Part shown: positions 33,214 through 41,859 of the stretch, piece by piece
Layout of the letters: each line of letters opens with the position of its first letter
Position numbering within the stretch: the first letter of the stretch is position 1
Origin: an uncultured Roseiflexaceae bacterium
GTDB taxonomy: Bacteria > Chloroflexota > Chloroflexia > Chloroflexales > Roseiflexaceae
Length of the DNA stretch: 48,791 bases
NCBI GenBank assembly: GCA_937974195.1
Contig: CALJIC010000079.1
Coordinates: forward strand, 1 to 48,791
Direction of reading: 5' to 3'
Position numbers and translations under genes: made by a program
The notes under the pieces: generated by a model
Database searches by the model: none
What the model was told of the DNA's origin: nothing
What the model saw: the letters and a program-made list of their open reading frames with translations, nothing else

Positions 33214-33321
33214 GCGGCGCGGGCCGCCGCGCGCTGGTGGCCTTCAGCCTGAAGAACGTGCGTAGCGGCCGGGCCCTGTGCGAGCGCTCCGGCCTGGGAG
33301 CCGCTGCGCCGGGCGGGCGTG

Positions 33322-33330
33322 TGGTATAAT
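33322..33330 (+). promoter_or_regulatory. Extended -10 promoter of hydrogenase-like cluster
   Basis: TGGTATAAT lies 35 bp before the GTG start of the large subunit and would give a leader near 28 bases. It is the only strong promoter seen for the six-gene cluster. Confidence 0.65.
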
Positions 33331-33364
33331 GCGCGGTCTGGATGGACTAGCGGCGAGGCGCATT

Positions 33365-34441
33365 GTGACCTATACCCTGGCGCTCGGCCCATTCCACCCC
33401 GCGTGGCGCGGGCCACAGCGCTTCATCCTACGAATCGCCGGCGAGCAGGTCGCAGACGTCGAGTACCAGGGCGGGCTCAACGAGCGCGGCTGCGCCGAGC
33501 GTCTCCCGCGGCTCGCCCTTCCCGAGGCGCTCCAGCTGGTCACCAGGATCTGCGGCACGTGCTCGCTCGCCCACGCCCTGGCCTTCTGCCAGGCGCTCGA
33601 GCAGCTGTGCGCGATCGACGTGCCCGAGCGCGCCGCCATGCTGCGGGTGGCGGCCGCCGAGACCGAGCGCGCGATCTCCCACCTGCGCGCGGCCGCCGGG
33701 GTCCTGCGCGCCCTGGGCGTGGAGGAGCGCAGCGCGGCGCTCGAGGGGCTGCGCGAGCGGGCGCAGGGGCACCTGGAGGCGCTCACCGGCGCGCGCGTCG
33801 GCCCGGACTTCGTCGTCACCGGCGGTGTGCGGCGCGACCTGGTGTCGCGCGTCCGCGATGAGCTGCTCGCCGACCTGCCGGCGCTCAACCGCGACCTGTA
33901 CCGCATCGTGGACCGGCTGATCGACAACCGCGCGCTGCTGGCGCGGACGATCGAAGTCGGGACCCTGCCGCGCGCGGCGGCGGAGCAGTTCGGGGTCCGC
34001 GGGCCGCTGGCGCGGGCGTCCGGCATCGCCCGCGATACGCGCTTCGACTACCCCTACGCCGCCTACGGGCAGCTGGCGATCCGGCCGATCGTCCAGGAGG
34101 GGGGCGATGTGTACGCCCGGCTGGTCGTCCTGCTCCTGGAGGCCTACGAGAGCGTCAAGCTCGTCGAGCAGGCGCTGCGCGAGCTGCCGCAGGGGGCGTG
34201 GCGCGGCGAGCTGCCTGAGGAGCTCAGCGCGGGGCAGGCCAGCGGCGCCGCGGAGGGGCCGCGCGGGATGATCCGCTACACGGTGGAGAGCGACGGCTAC
34301 CGGCTGACGCGGGTGCGGATCGACTGCCCGCGCCAGCTCGACCGGCTCCTGGCTCGCACGCTGCTCGCAGGCGCCCTGCCCGATAACACAGTCGCGATCA
34401 TCGCCTCGGTGGACTCGTGTGTCGCCTGCGCCGAAAGGTGA
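33365..34441 (+). CDS. Group 4 [NiFe] hydrogenase-like large subunit
   Basis: Starting at the GTG at 33365, the product is 358 residues and resembles the catalytic large subunit of group 4 hydrogenases (HycE/HyfG/EchE) and complex I NuoD. The L1 motif RICGTCSLAHALAFCQALE supplies C63 and C66, and the C-terminal DSCVACAER supplies C352 and C355, so all four predicted nickel-iron cysteines remain. The protein stops right after that arginine, exactly where the maturation protease would cut, so no tail needs removal. There is no NuoC-like domain, unlike HycE and HyfG. It heads a six-gene run with a small subunit and four membrane subunits. Whether it handles H2 is unproven. Confidence 0.85.
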   Translation: MTYTLALGPFHPAWRGPQRFILRIAGEQVADVEYQGGLNERGCAERLPRLALPEALQLVTRICGTCSLAHALAFCQALEQLCAIDVPERAAMLRVAAAETERAISHLRAAAGVLRALGVEERSAALEGLRERAQGHLEALTGARVGPDFVVTGGVRRDLVSRVRDELLADLPALNRDLYRIVDRLIDNRALLARTIEVGTLPRAAAEQFGVRGPLARASGIARDTRFDYPYAAYGQLAIRPIVQEGGDVYARLVVLLLEAYESVKLVEQALRELPQGAWRGELPEELSAGQASGAAEGPRGMIRYTVESDGYRLTRVRIDCPRQLDRLLARTLLAGALPDNTVAIIASVDSCVACAER

Positions 34442-34517
34442 CAGCTGAGCGGCCGGCGGTGTGAAGCGCAGCTGCTCCGCACGTCGCTGCCTCCCGCCTG
34501 TTGCCCGCCATCTTGCT

Positions 34518-36266
34518 ATGCTCTTGCTCGCCTTCGCACTTCCGCTTGCCACAGTCGTCGCCTGCCTGGCGCTGAACCGCGCCGTTGCGTCGCGCTGGCT
34601 CGCCGCGGCCGGCGCCGCCGCGCTGCTCGGCGCCGCGCTGATCCTGCTGGGCGCGCGGCTGCTCGGCTCGCTCCCGATCGTCATCCTGGACTACACCTGG
34701 CTGGAGCTCGAGAGCAACGCCGTGCAGCTGCTCATGCGGCTCGACGCTGTGGGCTGGCCGTTTGCGCTGCTGGCGCTGCTGGGCGGCGCGCTCGCGCTGC
34801 TGGCGCTGGCTGCAGCGCTGCCGCAGAGCCTGCGCGGCTTCGGCGGCCTGGTGGCCACGCTGCTGATCGCGCCGGTGATCACCGTCACGGGGATCGCCAA
34901 CACCGACCCGCTGCTGCTGCCGTTCGCCTGGGTGGCCGCGGCGCTCGCCAGCTTCGCGGCGCTGCGGATCAGCGGGGCGCTCGCCGCCTCAGCGGCCCCG
35001 CTGACGGCGCTGGTGGCCGGCCTGGCGGGCGCGCTGCTCGCCTTCGCGGCGGCGGTTGCCCTGCGCGGCGCCGACCCGGCTGCGGAGATGCTGGTGGCCG
35101 GCCTGGTGGCCGCCAGCGTCCTGGCTCTGCTCGCGCTCGGCGCTGCCCCGCTGCACACGGCGGTGTCGACGCTCGCCGAGGCCCCCGCGGCGCTCGCCGC
35201 GGCGCTCGTCGCGCTCGGGCTGCCGCTGCTCGGCGGCTACACGCTGATCGACTTCGCCATCGACCTCGGGCCGGCCGCGCCCTCCGCGTGGCGCACCGCC
35301 CTCGTGGCGGCCGGCGTGCTCACGCTGCTGGTCTGCGGGGCGGGCGCCCTGAGGACGACGCGCATGCGCCAGATCGCGGGCTGGCAGCTGAGCGCGCAGG
35401 GCGGGTGCCTGCTGGTCGCCGCCGGGGTCAGCGAGGCGTCCCTCGCGCTCGCGGCGCCGCTGCTGCTCGCCAACCTGGCGCTGACGACCCTGGCCGCCTT
35501 CCTCGCGCTCGCGGCGCTCGAGCGGCGCGCCGGGACCGACGACCTGACCGCGCTCGGGGAGAGCGGCCCGTTCCTGCTCGCGGGGCTGGCGGTGCTGATC
35601 GCCGGCGCGTCGGCGGTGGGCGTGCCGGGCACGCTCGGATTCTGGGGTAAGCTGTGGCTGGTGGACGAGCTGCGGCGCGGCGCGCCGTGGGCTGTGCCGC
35701 TTCTGCTTGCGGGAAGCAGCCTGCTCGCGTTCGGCTACGTGGCGCCGGTGGCGGCGTTCTGGCGCCGCGGCTCACCCGACGGGGGCGTGCCGGCTGAGCT
35801 GCGCTCGGCAGGTGTGCTCGCGGCCGTTCCGGCGGCCGTCCTGCTGGTGGGCGCCCTGGTGCCCGGCCCGCTCTGGCAGCAGTGGCTGGCCGGCGTCCAG
35901 CGGGCGCTTGCGCCGGACGTTGCTCCTGAGCCGCCGCGCCTCCCCGGCCTCGCCGGGCTGCTCGGGGTCGTGCTGGCGGCCGCGCTGCTGGTGATCGTGC
36001 CGCTGGCCGGCACCCGCACCCAAGGGCGCCGCAAGATGGCAGATCCCGAGATGGGCGCCGAGGGCGTGATACCGCCGGCGGCCCTCGGGGAGAGCCTGCG
36101 CGGCATCGCGATGGTCGGCGCGCCGGATGCAGCGCTGCTGTGGCTGTACGAGCTGATCCAGCAGCTGAGCGCCGTCCTCAGCCGCCTGCTGGCGCTGTTC
36201 GAGCGGCGCTACTATCTGGCCGGCCTCCTGATCGCCATGATCGTCGTGATCTTGATCTTTATCTAG
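34518..36266 (+). CDS. HyfB/NuoL-M-like membrane subunit
   Basis: From the ATG at 34518 the product is 582 residues with about 14 membrane helices; a GTG at 34461 could add 19. It belongs to the Mrp/complex I proton-translocating family, shown by PLHTAVSTLAEAPAALAAAL (usual PLHxWLPDAHxxAPxPVSA), RTTRMRQIAGWQLSAQGG (usual DLKRLLAYSSISHxG) and GVPGTLGFWGKLWLV. A C-terminal helix after ALFERRYYLAG recalls HyfB. The whole protein has just two lysines (GFWGKLW and RRKM), so the membrane lysines of helices 7 and 8 that pump protons are absent. It may be structural or use altered coupling. Confidence 0.8.
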   Translation: MLLLAFALPLATVVACLALNRAVASRWLAAAGAAALLGAALILLGARLLGSLPIVILDYTWLELESNAVQLLMRLDAVGWPFALLALLGGALALLALAAALPQSLRGFGGLVATLLIAPVITVTGIANTDPLLLPFAWVAAALASFAALRISGALAASAAPLTALVAGLAGALLAFAAAVALRGADPAAEMLVAGLVAASVLALLALGAAPLHTAVSTLAEAPAALAAALVALGLPLLGGYTLIDFAIDLGPAAPSAWRTALVAAGVLTLLVCGAGALRTTRMRQIAGWQLSAQGGCLLVAAGVSEASLALAAPLLLANLALTTLAAFLALAALERRAGTDDLTALGESGPFLLAGLAVLIAGASAVGVPGTLGFWGKLWLVDELRRGAPWAVPLLLAGSSLLAFGYVAPVAAFWRRGSPDGGVPAELRSAGVLAAVPAAVLLVGALVPGPLWQQWLAGVQRALAPDVAPEPPRLPGLAGLLGVVLAAALLVIVPLAGTRTQGRRKMADPEMGAEGVIPPAALGESLRGIAMVGAPDAALLWLYELIQQLSAVLSRLLALFERRYYLAGLLIAMIVVILIFI

Positions 36267-36323
36267 CGGCGGCGCCTTTGCCATAGCTGATGCGGTGTGG
36301 GCACTGGCCCACGAAGGACGGGC

Positions 36324-37043
36324 ATGGATCTCGGCAGTGTCAACTGGGCCATCGTCGGCATCGCCCTCTCGGGCGCGCTGATCCTCCTGGTGCGCGACTG
36401 GCGCGTCACCTGCACCGCGCTGCTCGCCTGCTACGTGTGCATCGCGCTGTTCCTGGCGCAGCAGCAGTTCATCACGCCCGACCTGCGGATCGGCGGGGTG
36501 GAGCTGAGCACCACGGTGCTGGTCAAGCTGATCACTGGCTTCGCCGCCACCGCGATTCTGGCGATCACCGGGCTGACGTTCTCGCGCGAGTACAACCTAG
36601 AGGACCTGGACGAGTTCTCGCTCGCCGAGTTGCGCCGCGCGGCGCGCCGGGCCCAGCGCCAGCAGGCCACCGAGCCGTTCCGCCTCGGCGACTATGTGGT
36701 GCCGTTCTGGGCGCTCGTGCTGGCGAGCATCGCCAGCCTGGCGCTGCCGCGGCTCTACCCGATCGGGAGCAACGAGGTTGACTTCACCTGGTACTGGCTC
36801 GGGCTGGTCGGCCTGTTCACGCTCGTCACGGCCAGCGACACGCTGAAGATCGGGCTGGGGCTCCTGCTGTGCGCCAGCAGCGTCGACCTGCTCTACACCG
36901 CGATCTCGAGCACGGTGCAGGTCTTCCCGCTCGCGATGCTCGGCCTGATGACGATCGTCCTGGCGCTCGCCGTCGCCTATCTGTCGGGGCTGCTCTACGG
37001 GCGCCTGAAGACCCTGGAGCTCAATGAGCTGTATAAACGCTGA
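36324..37043 (+). CDS. HyfE/NuoK-like membrane subunit
   Basis: The ATG at 36324 has GAAGGA six bases upstream and gives 239 residues with about six membrane helices. TLKIGLGLLLCASSVDLLYTA resembles the NuoK/MnhC/HyfE helix that follows the KIxIGLExLxNAVNLL pattern, and the C-terminal helix ends in a charged tail LKTLELNELYKR. A charged cytoplasmic loop (EDLDEFSLAELRRAARRAQR, about residues 92-111) splits two helical blocks, as in HyfE. It stands between the two antiporter-like subunits, the expected position in hydrogenase 4-type clusters. The assignment rests on pattern and context more than identity. Confidence 0.65.
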   Translation: MDLGSVNWAIVGIALSGALILLVRDWRVTCTALLACYVCIALFLAQQQFITPDLRIGGVELSTTVLVKLITGFAATAILAITGLTFSREYNLEDLDEFSLAELRRAARRAQRQQATEPFRLGDYVVPFWALVLASIASLALPRLYPIGSNEVDFTWYWLGLVGLFTLVTASDTLKIGLGLLLCASSVDLLYTAISSTVQVFPLAMLGLMTIVLALAVAYLSGLLYGRLKTLELNELYKR

Positions 37044-37124
37044 CATACGAAGTGCGCCGTGTGGGCCGCAGGGTGCGGCGCTGCCACCGCCGGCCCTGCG
37101 CCTCGCGCCTCGCACTTTCTTCTT

Positions 37125-38582
37125 ATGGCATATCTGCTTCTCATAACATTTCCAGTCGTGATGGGCGCCAGCAGCTTCCTGCTGCGCAAGCAGACGCAGC
37201 TGGTGATCGGCGCGGCAGTGCTCACGATGCTGGTCGAGATCGCGCTCGTCACGCTCATACCGCTCGACGAGCCGGCGCGCCTGCTCGGCCTGACGCTGAC
37301 GCTCGATCCGCTCGGGCGCCTGTTCATGGTCGCCTTCCTGGTCGTCGGCGCGCTGGCGTTCGTGGCCGCGCTGCGCCTGCCGCACGGCGAGAACTTCGTG
37401 CCGATCGCGCTCGTCATCCTCGGGCTGGTGTGCGCCATCCTCCTGCTGCTGCAGGAGCCGTTCGTCGTCTCGCTGCTGCTGGTGAGCGCCGGGCTGATGG
37501 CCGTGCTGGCGATCGTCGACCTGCCCACCGGCAGCCCGGGCCTGGTCGAGCCATCGGTCATCGCCACCGCCCTCAAGTACCTGGTGCTGATGCTGATCGC
37601 CGGGGTGATGATGTACATGGCCTTCGTGCTGGTCAACATCTACCGCCCGGGCGACCTGCCGGACCGCGCCTCGCCCGCCCATCTGATCCTGGCGCTGATG
37701 GTCGTCGGGTTCGGCCTGCGGCTGGCCGCGGTGCCCTTCCACTCCTGGCTGCCGGACCTGGCGGAGGACGCGGCGCCGATGGTCTCCGTGCTGGTGATCG
37801 CGGTGATCAACACCACCAGCCTGCTGTTCCTGATCAACTCGTTCCAGTTCTTCCCGGTGATCGTGCTCGAGAACGAGCGCGGCATGGAGCTGCTGATGGC
37901 GGGCGGGATGCTGACGGCGCTGCTCGGCGCCGCGCTGGCGCTCGCCCAGAACAGCATGCGCCGCATCTTCGGCTACCTGGCGGTGTACGACGCGGGCGCG
38001 GTGGTGTTCGGCCTGGCGACGACGACGCCGGTGGGGCTGGCCGGGGCGGTGTTCGAGTCGTTCAACCAGCTGATCGCGGTGCTGCTGCTGTTCCTGTGCA
38101 TCGGGCTGCTGGAGCGGCCGGACGGGCGGCCGGCGACGTCGGCCCGCCGCGACCTGCTGTGGCGCTGGCCTGTGGCTGGCGGCTGCCTGATCGGCGGTGC
38201 GATGATGCTGATCGGCCTGCCGCCGTTCGGCGGGTTCGCCAGCAAGCTACTGCTGTACGAGGCGGCGGCGCAGCGCGGGCAGATCTATCTCATCGGCCTG
38301 CTCGCGGCGACGGCCCTGGCGGTGCTTGCGCTGGTGCGGCTCGCCCGCGAGCGGCTGCTCGGCGAGCCGGAGGACCTGCCGGAGGAGCCGCCGCCGCCGC
38401 TGCTGGGCGAGACGGAGCTCGACCGCCCGCCGGTGCGGCGGCTGGAGCCCGAGCCGCGCGCGCTGGCGCTGCTGTCGATCGTGCTGCTGGGCCTCGGCCT
38501 GGCGATCGGGCTGTACCCGCAGCCGCTGCTCGCGACGATCGAGGACGTGATCCGCGGCCTGACGTTCGTGCGCCCGGTGTAG
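37125..38582 (+). CDS. HyfF/NuoN-like membrane subunit
   Basis: From the ATG at 37125 the product is 485 residues with about 14 helices. Complex I NuoN and HyfD/HyfF marks are ATALKYLVLMLIAGVMMYM (keeps the lysine of that helix), RLAAVPFHSWLPDLAEDAAP, NSMRRIFGYLAVYDAG and IGLPPFGGFASKLLLYEA. The lysine usual in the helix after the FHxWLPD motif is not seen (VSVLVIAVINTTSLLFLIN). A hydrophilic Pro/Glu-rich insert (about residues 415-445, GEPEDLPEEPPPPLLGETEL) precedes the last helix. Probably pumps or channels protons in the same complex as its neighbours. Confidence 0.83.
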   Translation: MAYLLLITFPVVMGASSFLLRKQTQLVIGAAVLTMLVEIALVTLIPLDEPARLLGLTLTLDPLGRLFMVAFLVVGALAFVAALRLPHGENFVPIALVILGLVCAILLLLQEPFVVSLLLVSAGLMAVLAIVDLPTGSPGLVEPSVIATALKYLVLMLIAGVMMYMAFVLVNIYRPGDLPDRASPAHLILALMVVGFGLRLAAVPFHSWLPDLAEDAAPMVSVLVIAVINTTSLLFLINSFQFFPVIVLENERGMELLMAGGMLTALLGAALALAQNSMRRIFGYLAVYDAGAVVFGLATTTPVGLAGAVFESFNQLIAVLLLFLCIGLLERPDGRPATSARRDLLWRWPVAGGCLIGGAMMLIGLPPFGGFASKLLLYEAAAQRGQIYLIGLLAATALAVLALVRLARERLLGEPEDLPEEPPPPLLGETELDRPPVRRLEPEPRALALLSIVLLGLGLAIGLYPQPLLATIEDVIRGLTFVRPV

Positions 38583-38628
38583 CCCGGGGCTCCGCGCGAC
38601 GTCAGCCGATGAGCGCTACGAGGAGCGA

Positions 38629-39015
38629 ATGAGTCGCAGACAGGCACCGAAGGTCTTCCGGGTCAACGCCGGCTCCTGCGGCGCGTGCGATGTCGAGATC
38701 GAGGCTGCGGTGGCCGCAGGCGGCCTGGCCTGGGCGGCGAGCCCGGCCGATGCCGATGCGCTGCTGCTCACCGGGCCGATCACGCCGGGCGTGCGGCCGG
38801 CCGTCGACGCGCTGCTGGCCGAGGTGGGGGAGCAGGTCCCGCTGATCGCCATCGGGCGCTGCGCGATCGACGGGCACCCGTACGGCCAGGGCGGACTCGC
38901 AGAGCGGCCGGAGATCGACGCGCTCCTCAAGCTGGACGGCTCGCCGCCGAGCCCGAGCGAGATAGCGAAGGCGGTGCGCGCGGCGCTGGCCGAAAGGCGG
39001 CGCGAGACTCGCTGA
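38629..39015 (+). CDS. Group 4 hydrogenase-like small subunit (NuoB family)
   Basis: The 128-residue product is the NuoB/HyfI/EchC-type small subunit that carries the proximal iron-sulfur cluster next to the large subunit. The core is NAGSCGACDVEIEAAV (C17, C20), DALLLTGPITPGVRPAVDAL and IAIGRCAIDG (C78). In relatives the fourth cysteine lies in PGCPPSP; here the segment is DGSPPSPSEI with serine at 105. Three of four ligands are therefore present. No other cysteine exists to replace it. Ribosome binding site GAGGAG precedes the ATG. It overlaps no neighbour and is 16 bp before the HyfC-like gene. Confidence 0.85.
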   Translation: MSRRQAPKVFRVNAGSCGACDVEIEAAVAAGGLAWAASPADADALLLTGPITPGVRPAVDALLAEVGEQVPLIAIGRCAIDGHPYGQGGLAERPEIDALLKLDGSPPSPSEIAKAVRAALAERRRETR

Positions 39016-39031
39016 TACGGAGAACCGACTC

Positions 39032-39841
39032 TTGGACCTGCTGATAGCTGGGGCCCTGGCCCTTGTGCTGACTCTGGTGCTGGGCGCGGCCCTCACGTGG
39101 ATCGTCGAGGGGCACAGCTTCGCGCTCCCCGGCTCGCTGGCGGCGCTGGTGCGTACCGCCGACGGGCTGGCCGCCGGCGTGAGCCTGCTGCTCAGCGCCG
39201 CTGCGCTGGCGCTCCTGCCGTGGCCGCTGCACCCGGCGGCGGGGCGCGCGTGGGTCGGGGAGCCGCTGCTGATCTGGGCCGCAGCCGAGGGCGCCTTTCT
39301 GGCGCCGCTGGTGCCCGGCCTGCTTGCGCCCTCGCCGCTTGCGGCCCGCGCCGTCGTGCGCGAGGGCCAGATCAGCCTGGCGGGGCGCGTGGTCGTGTGG
39401 GTTGCGGTCGGGGCGGCGCTGTGGGTCGGGGCCGGGTGGAGCGCCGCGGCGCTGCCCGGCCGGGTGCTCGCCGCGCTCGGCGGGCTGCTCGCCATGCCCG
39501 CGGCGGCCGGCATCGGGCCCTTCGCCCCCGAGCGCAGCCTCAACCTTGCGGGCGCGGAGGAGGGGCTTGACGAGCAGACAGCCCGTCTGATAGGCTTTGC
39601 CCGCGCCGCGCGCGCCGGCGTGCTGCTGATGGGGCTGACGATCTGCTCGCTGCCGCTGGCGTCGATCGCCGCGCCGGCTGCGCTGCTCCTCGTGCTCGCT
39701 GTCTTCGTCGCTGTGGCCCTGGGGCTCAAGCGCATCGGCGCGGGGCAGCCGCGGGTGACGCTCCCGGCCGCGCTGCGCTGGTGCTGGCGGCGCGCGCTGC
39801 CGGCCGCCGGCGTCGGGCTGCTCTACCTCGCGATCGTGTAG
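39032..39841 (+). CDS. HyfC/NuoH-like membrane subunit
   Basis: This 269-residue protein, starting at a TTG with GGAG upstream, has about seven to eight membrane helices. GPFAPERSLNLAGAEEGLDE resembles the NuoH/HyfC/EchB loop (PFDIPEAEQEL...EYSG) that contacts the small and large subunits. The match is weaker than for its neighbours, but size, topology and position after the small subunit agree. In hydrogenases of this type the subunit anchors the redox arm to the membrane. It is the last gene of the complex. Confidence 0.72.
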   Translation: MDLLIAGALALVLTLVLGAALTWIVEGHSFALPGSLAALVRTADGLAAGVSLLLSAAALALLPWPLHPAAGRAWVGEPLLIWAAAEGAFLAPLVPGLLAPSPLAARAVVREGQISLAGRVVVWVAVGAALWVGAGWSAAALPGRVLAALGGLLAMPAAAGIGPFAPERSLNLAGAEEGLDEQTARLIGFARAARAGVLLMGLTICSLPLASIAAPAALLLVLAVFVAVALGLKRIGAGQPRVTLPAALRWCWRRALPAAGVGLLYLAIV

Positions 39842-39864
39842 CTTCGCGTCTGCGGGAAGGTTGT

Positions 39865-39883
39865 GGAGGGCCGCTGGCCCTCC
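39865..39883. repeat. Small GGAGGGCC palindrome
   Basis: ggagggcc-gct-ggccctcc is an 8-bp stem with a triloop, 23 bp after the HyfC-like stop. It matches the palindrome family at 27242 and 29660 and may double as a terminator. Confidence 0.55.
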
Positions 39884-39977
39884 GCGCGCCATTCGGGTCA
39901 TCATTTACAGGTCTGACGCAGCACTGTTGCTGCGGCATCCGCCGCGGGAGGTATGGAGGGCTGCGCTCCTCCGAGGC

Positions 39978-41018
39978 ATGGACGCGATCGTTGTCAACAA
40001 TCTGTACAAGTCCTACCACACCGCCGAGGTCCTCCGCGGCCTGACGCTGCGCGTGCCGGAGGGCGAGGTCTACGGCTTGATCGGCCCCAACGGGGCGGGC
40101 AAGTCCACGCTGGTGCACCTGCTGCTGGGCTTCCTGCGGCCTGACCGGGGCAGCCTGCGGGTGCTCGGCGCGAGCGACCCTTCGCGCGTGGTCGGCCAGA
40201 TCGGCTACCTGCCCGAGCGCCTGCGCTACCACCTGCGCTACACCGGGCGCGAGTACCTGCGCTACCTCGGCCAGTTCAGCGATCTCGGCGGGCCCGAGCT
40301 CGACGCGCGCATCGACGACGAGCTGCGCGCCGTCGGCCTCACCCAGGCGGCCGACCAGATGCTGAGCACCTACTCGCGCGGCATGCTCCAGCGGCTGGGG
40401 GTCGCGCAGGCGCTCCTGCACAACCCGCGGCTGCTGCTGCTCGACGAACCCACCACCGCGCTCGACCCGGCCGGCCAGCGCGAGATGATCGACCTGCTGC
40501 GCACGCTGCGCGGAAGCGGCCGCACGGTGCTGATCGCCACCCACTACCTCGATGAGGCCGAGCAGCTCTGCGACCGGGTCGGCGTGCTCTTCGGCGGGCG
40601 GCTGGCGGTCGAGGTGGAGGCTGCGGCGCTGCGCGCACCGGGGCGGGCCGTGACCATCCGCGTCGCGGGGCTGCCGGCGGATCTTGTGGAGCGGCTGCGC
40701 CTTCTCTCGCCGGCCGTGCGCTGCGACGGCGCGGAGATCACGATCGAGCCGAACACGGCCGAGCTGCAGGCCAGCGTCGTGCGCGCCCTGCTCGACGCCA
40801 ACATCGCGATCATCTCGCTCGAGCCGCACGTCCGGCCGCTCGAGGAGCTCTATCTGCAGGTTGTCAGCGGGCAGCCGGTTATGCCACCCGCGCAGGAGGC
40901 GGCGCCCGGCGCTCAGGACAACCGGCCGGCGGCCCGGCGCTCGCGGCCTGGCGACACGCTGCTCCGCGAGCTGCTGTGGCGGGAGGACACGCGCGACCAG
41001 CGCGACGACGCGCCCTGA
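39978..41018 (+). CDS. ABC-2 type exporter ATPase
   Basis: From the ATG at 39978 the product is 346 residues. ABC motifs are Walker A GPNGAGKSTLVHLLLG, signature STYSRGMLQRLG, Walker B LLLLDEPTTALDP and H-loop IATHYLDEAEQ. A CcmA/DrrA-type C-terminal region and a Pro/Arg-rich tail follow (about residues 300-346). It is paired with a membrane permease 65 bp downstream. A weak GAGG lies 4 bases before the ATG. Confidence 0.92.
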   Translation: MDAIVVNNLYKSYHTAEVLRGLTLRVPEGEVYGLIGPNGAGKSTLVHLLLGFLRPDRGSLRVLGASDPSRVVGQIGYLPERLRYHLRYTGREYLRYLGQFSDLGGPELDARIDDELRAVGLTQAADQMLSTYSRGMLQRLGVAQALLHNPRLLLLDEPTTALDPAGQREMIDLLRTLRGSGRTVLIATHYLDEAEQLCDRVGVLFGGRLAVEVEAAALRAPGRAVTIRVAGLPADLVERLRLLSPAVRCDGAEITIEPNTAELQASVVRALLDANIAIISLEPHVRPLEELYLQVVSGQPVMPPAQEAAPGAQDNRPAARRSRPGDTLLRELLWREDTRDQRDDAP

Positions 41019-41083
41019 GCGGGCCTCCCTTCGGCCGCTCTACGGCCCGGGTTGCAGGAGGCGCTGCGGCCGGGCCCTGCGAC

Positions 41084-41854
41084 ATGCTTATGAGCTCAAT
41101 CCTACGCACCCTGCGGTTTACTCTCTTCACGCTCCTGGAGTACGTGCGCTCTGGGCGCTTCCTGGTGGAGCTGGCGGCGACGGTGGCGGTGTTCTACCTG
41201 TTCTTCAGGCGCCTCGGGACGCCGATGACCGCCGAGTACTTCTTCTCCACCGCCGGGCTCTTCACGCTCGCGCTGACCTTCTACAGCGCCTCGACGATCC
41301 TCGGCTTGGGCGACCGGCCGCAGGGGTACCTCGTGCTCGCCCGGCGCCTGGGGCGCGTCGGGTATCTGATCGGGCTGTACCTCGCCGCGCTCGCCGTCGT
41401 GTCGGCGGCCTACGGCGCCGTCAGCCTCGGCGTCGCGCTCTACAACCCGGTGCAGGGCCTCTCCCTGCTCGGCTGGGTCGCCGGGACGATCCCGCTGCTG
41501 CTCAACGTCGCCCTGCTGAGCGCGCTGCTCCTGCTGCTGGCGCCGATGGTGCTGACCACCGGCTGGCGGCTGGCGATCCTGGCCTTCGTCGCGCTGGCCT
41601 TCTCGGGGAGCCTGATCGGCGGGCCGACCCTCGCCTCGCTGCCGCCCGCCGTCGCCACGGCCCTGGACGTGCTGCGCACCCTGTTCAGCACCCCGCTGCT
41701 GCCCGCGTTCACCGGATTCGCCCTGTCCGTCAGCCGCGACTACCAGGGGCTCAACAGCGTCATCCCGCTCGCCCAGCTGTTCCTCACCCTGGGCCTCCTG
41801 GCGCTCGCCGTGTACACCTTCTCGCGCCGCGAGCTGATCTTCACCGGCGCCTAG
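41084..41854 (+). CDS. ABC-2 type permease subunit
   Basis: The ATG at 41084 gives 256 residues with about six membrane helices and no other recognisable motif. FLVELAATVAVFYLFFRRLG, LLSALLLLLAPMVLTTGWRL and LAVYTFSRRELIFTGA at the C-terminus are typical of small ABC-2 permeases. Its place right after the ATPase and before an ArsR-type regulator indicates an exporter unit. Substrate is not visible. An in-frame start at 40976 is unlikely because that part overlaps the ATPase in another frame. Confidence 0.78.
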   Translation: MLMSSILRTLRFTLFTLLEYVRSGRFLVELAATVAVFYLFFRRLGTPMTAEYFFSTAGLFTLALTFYSASTILGLGDRPQGYLVLARRLGRVGYLIGLYLAALAVVSAAYGAVSLGVALYNPVQGLSLLGWVAGTIPLLLNVALLSALLLLLAPMVLTTGWRLAILAFVALAFSGSLIGGPTLASLPPAVATALDVLRTLFSTPLLPAFTGFALSVSRDYQGLNSVIPLAQLFLTLGLLALAVYTFSRRELIFTGA

Positions 41855-41859
41855 CAGAC

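Noticed and set aside
33365..39841. Respiratory complex I (nuo) operon
   Set aside because: NuoA, C, E, F, G, I and J are missing and the large subunit keeps nickel-iron cysteines that NuoD lacks. A hydrogenase-like complex fits better.
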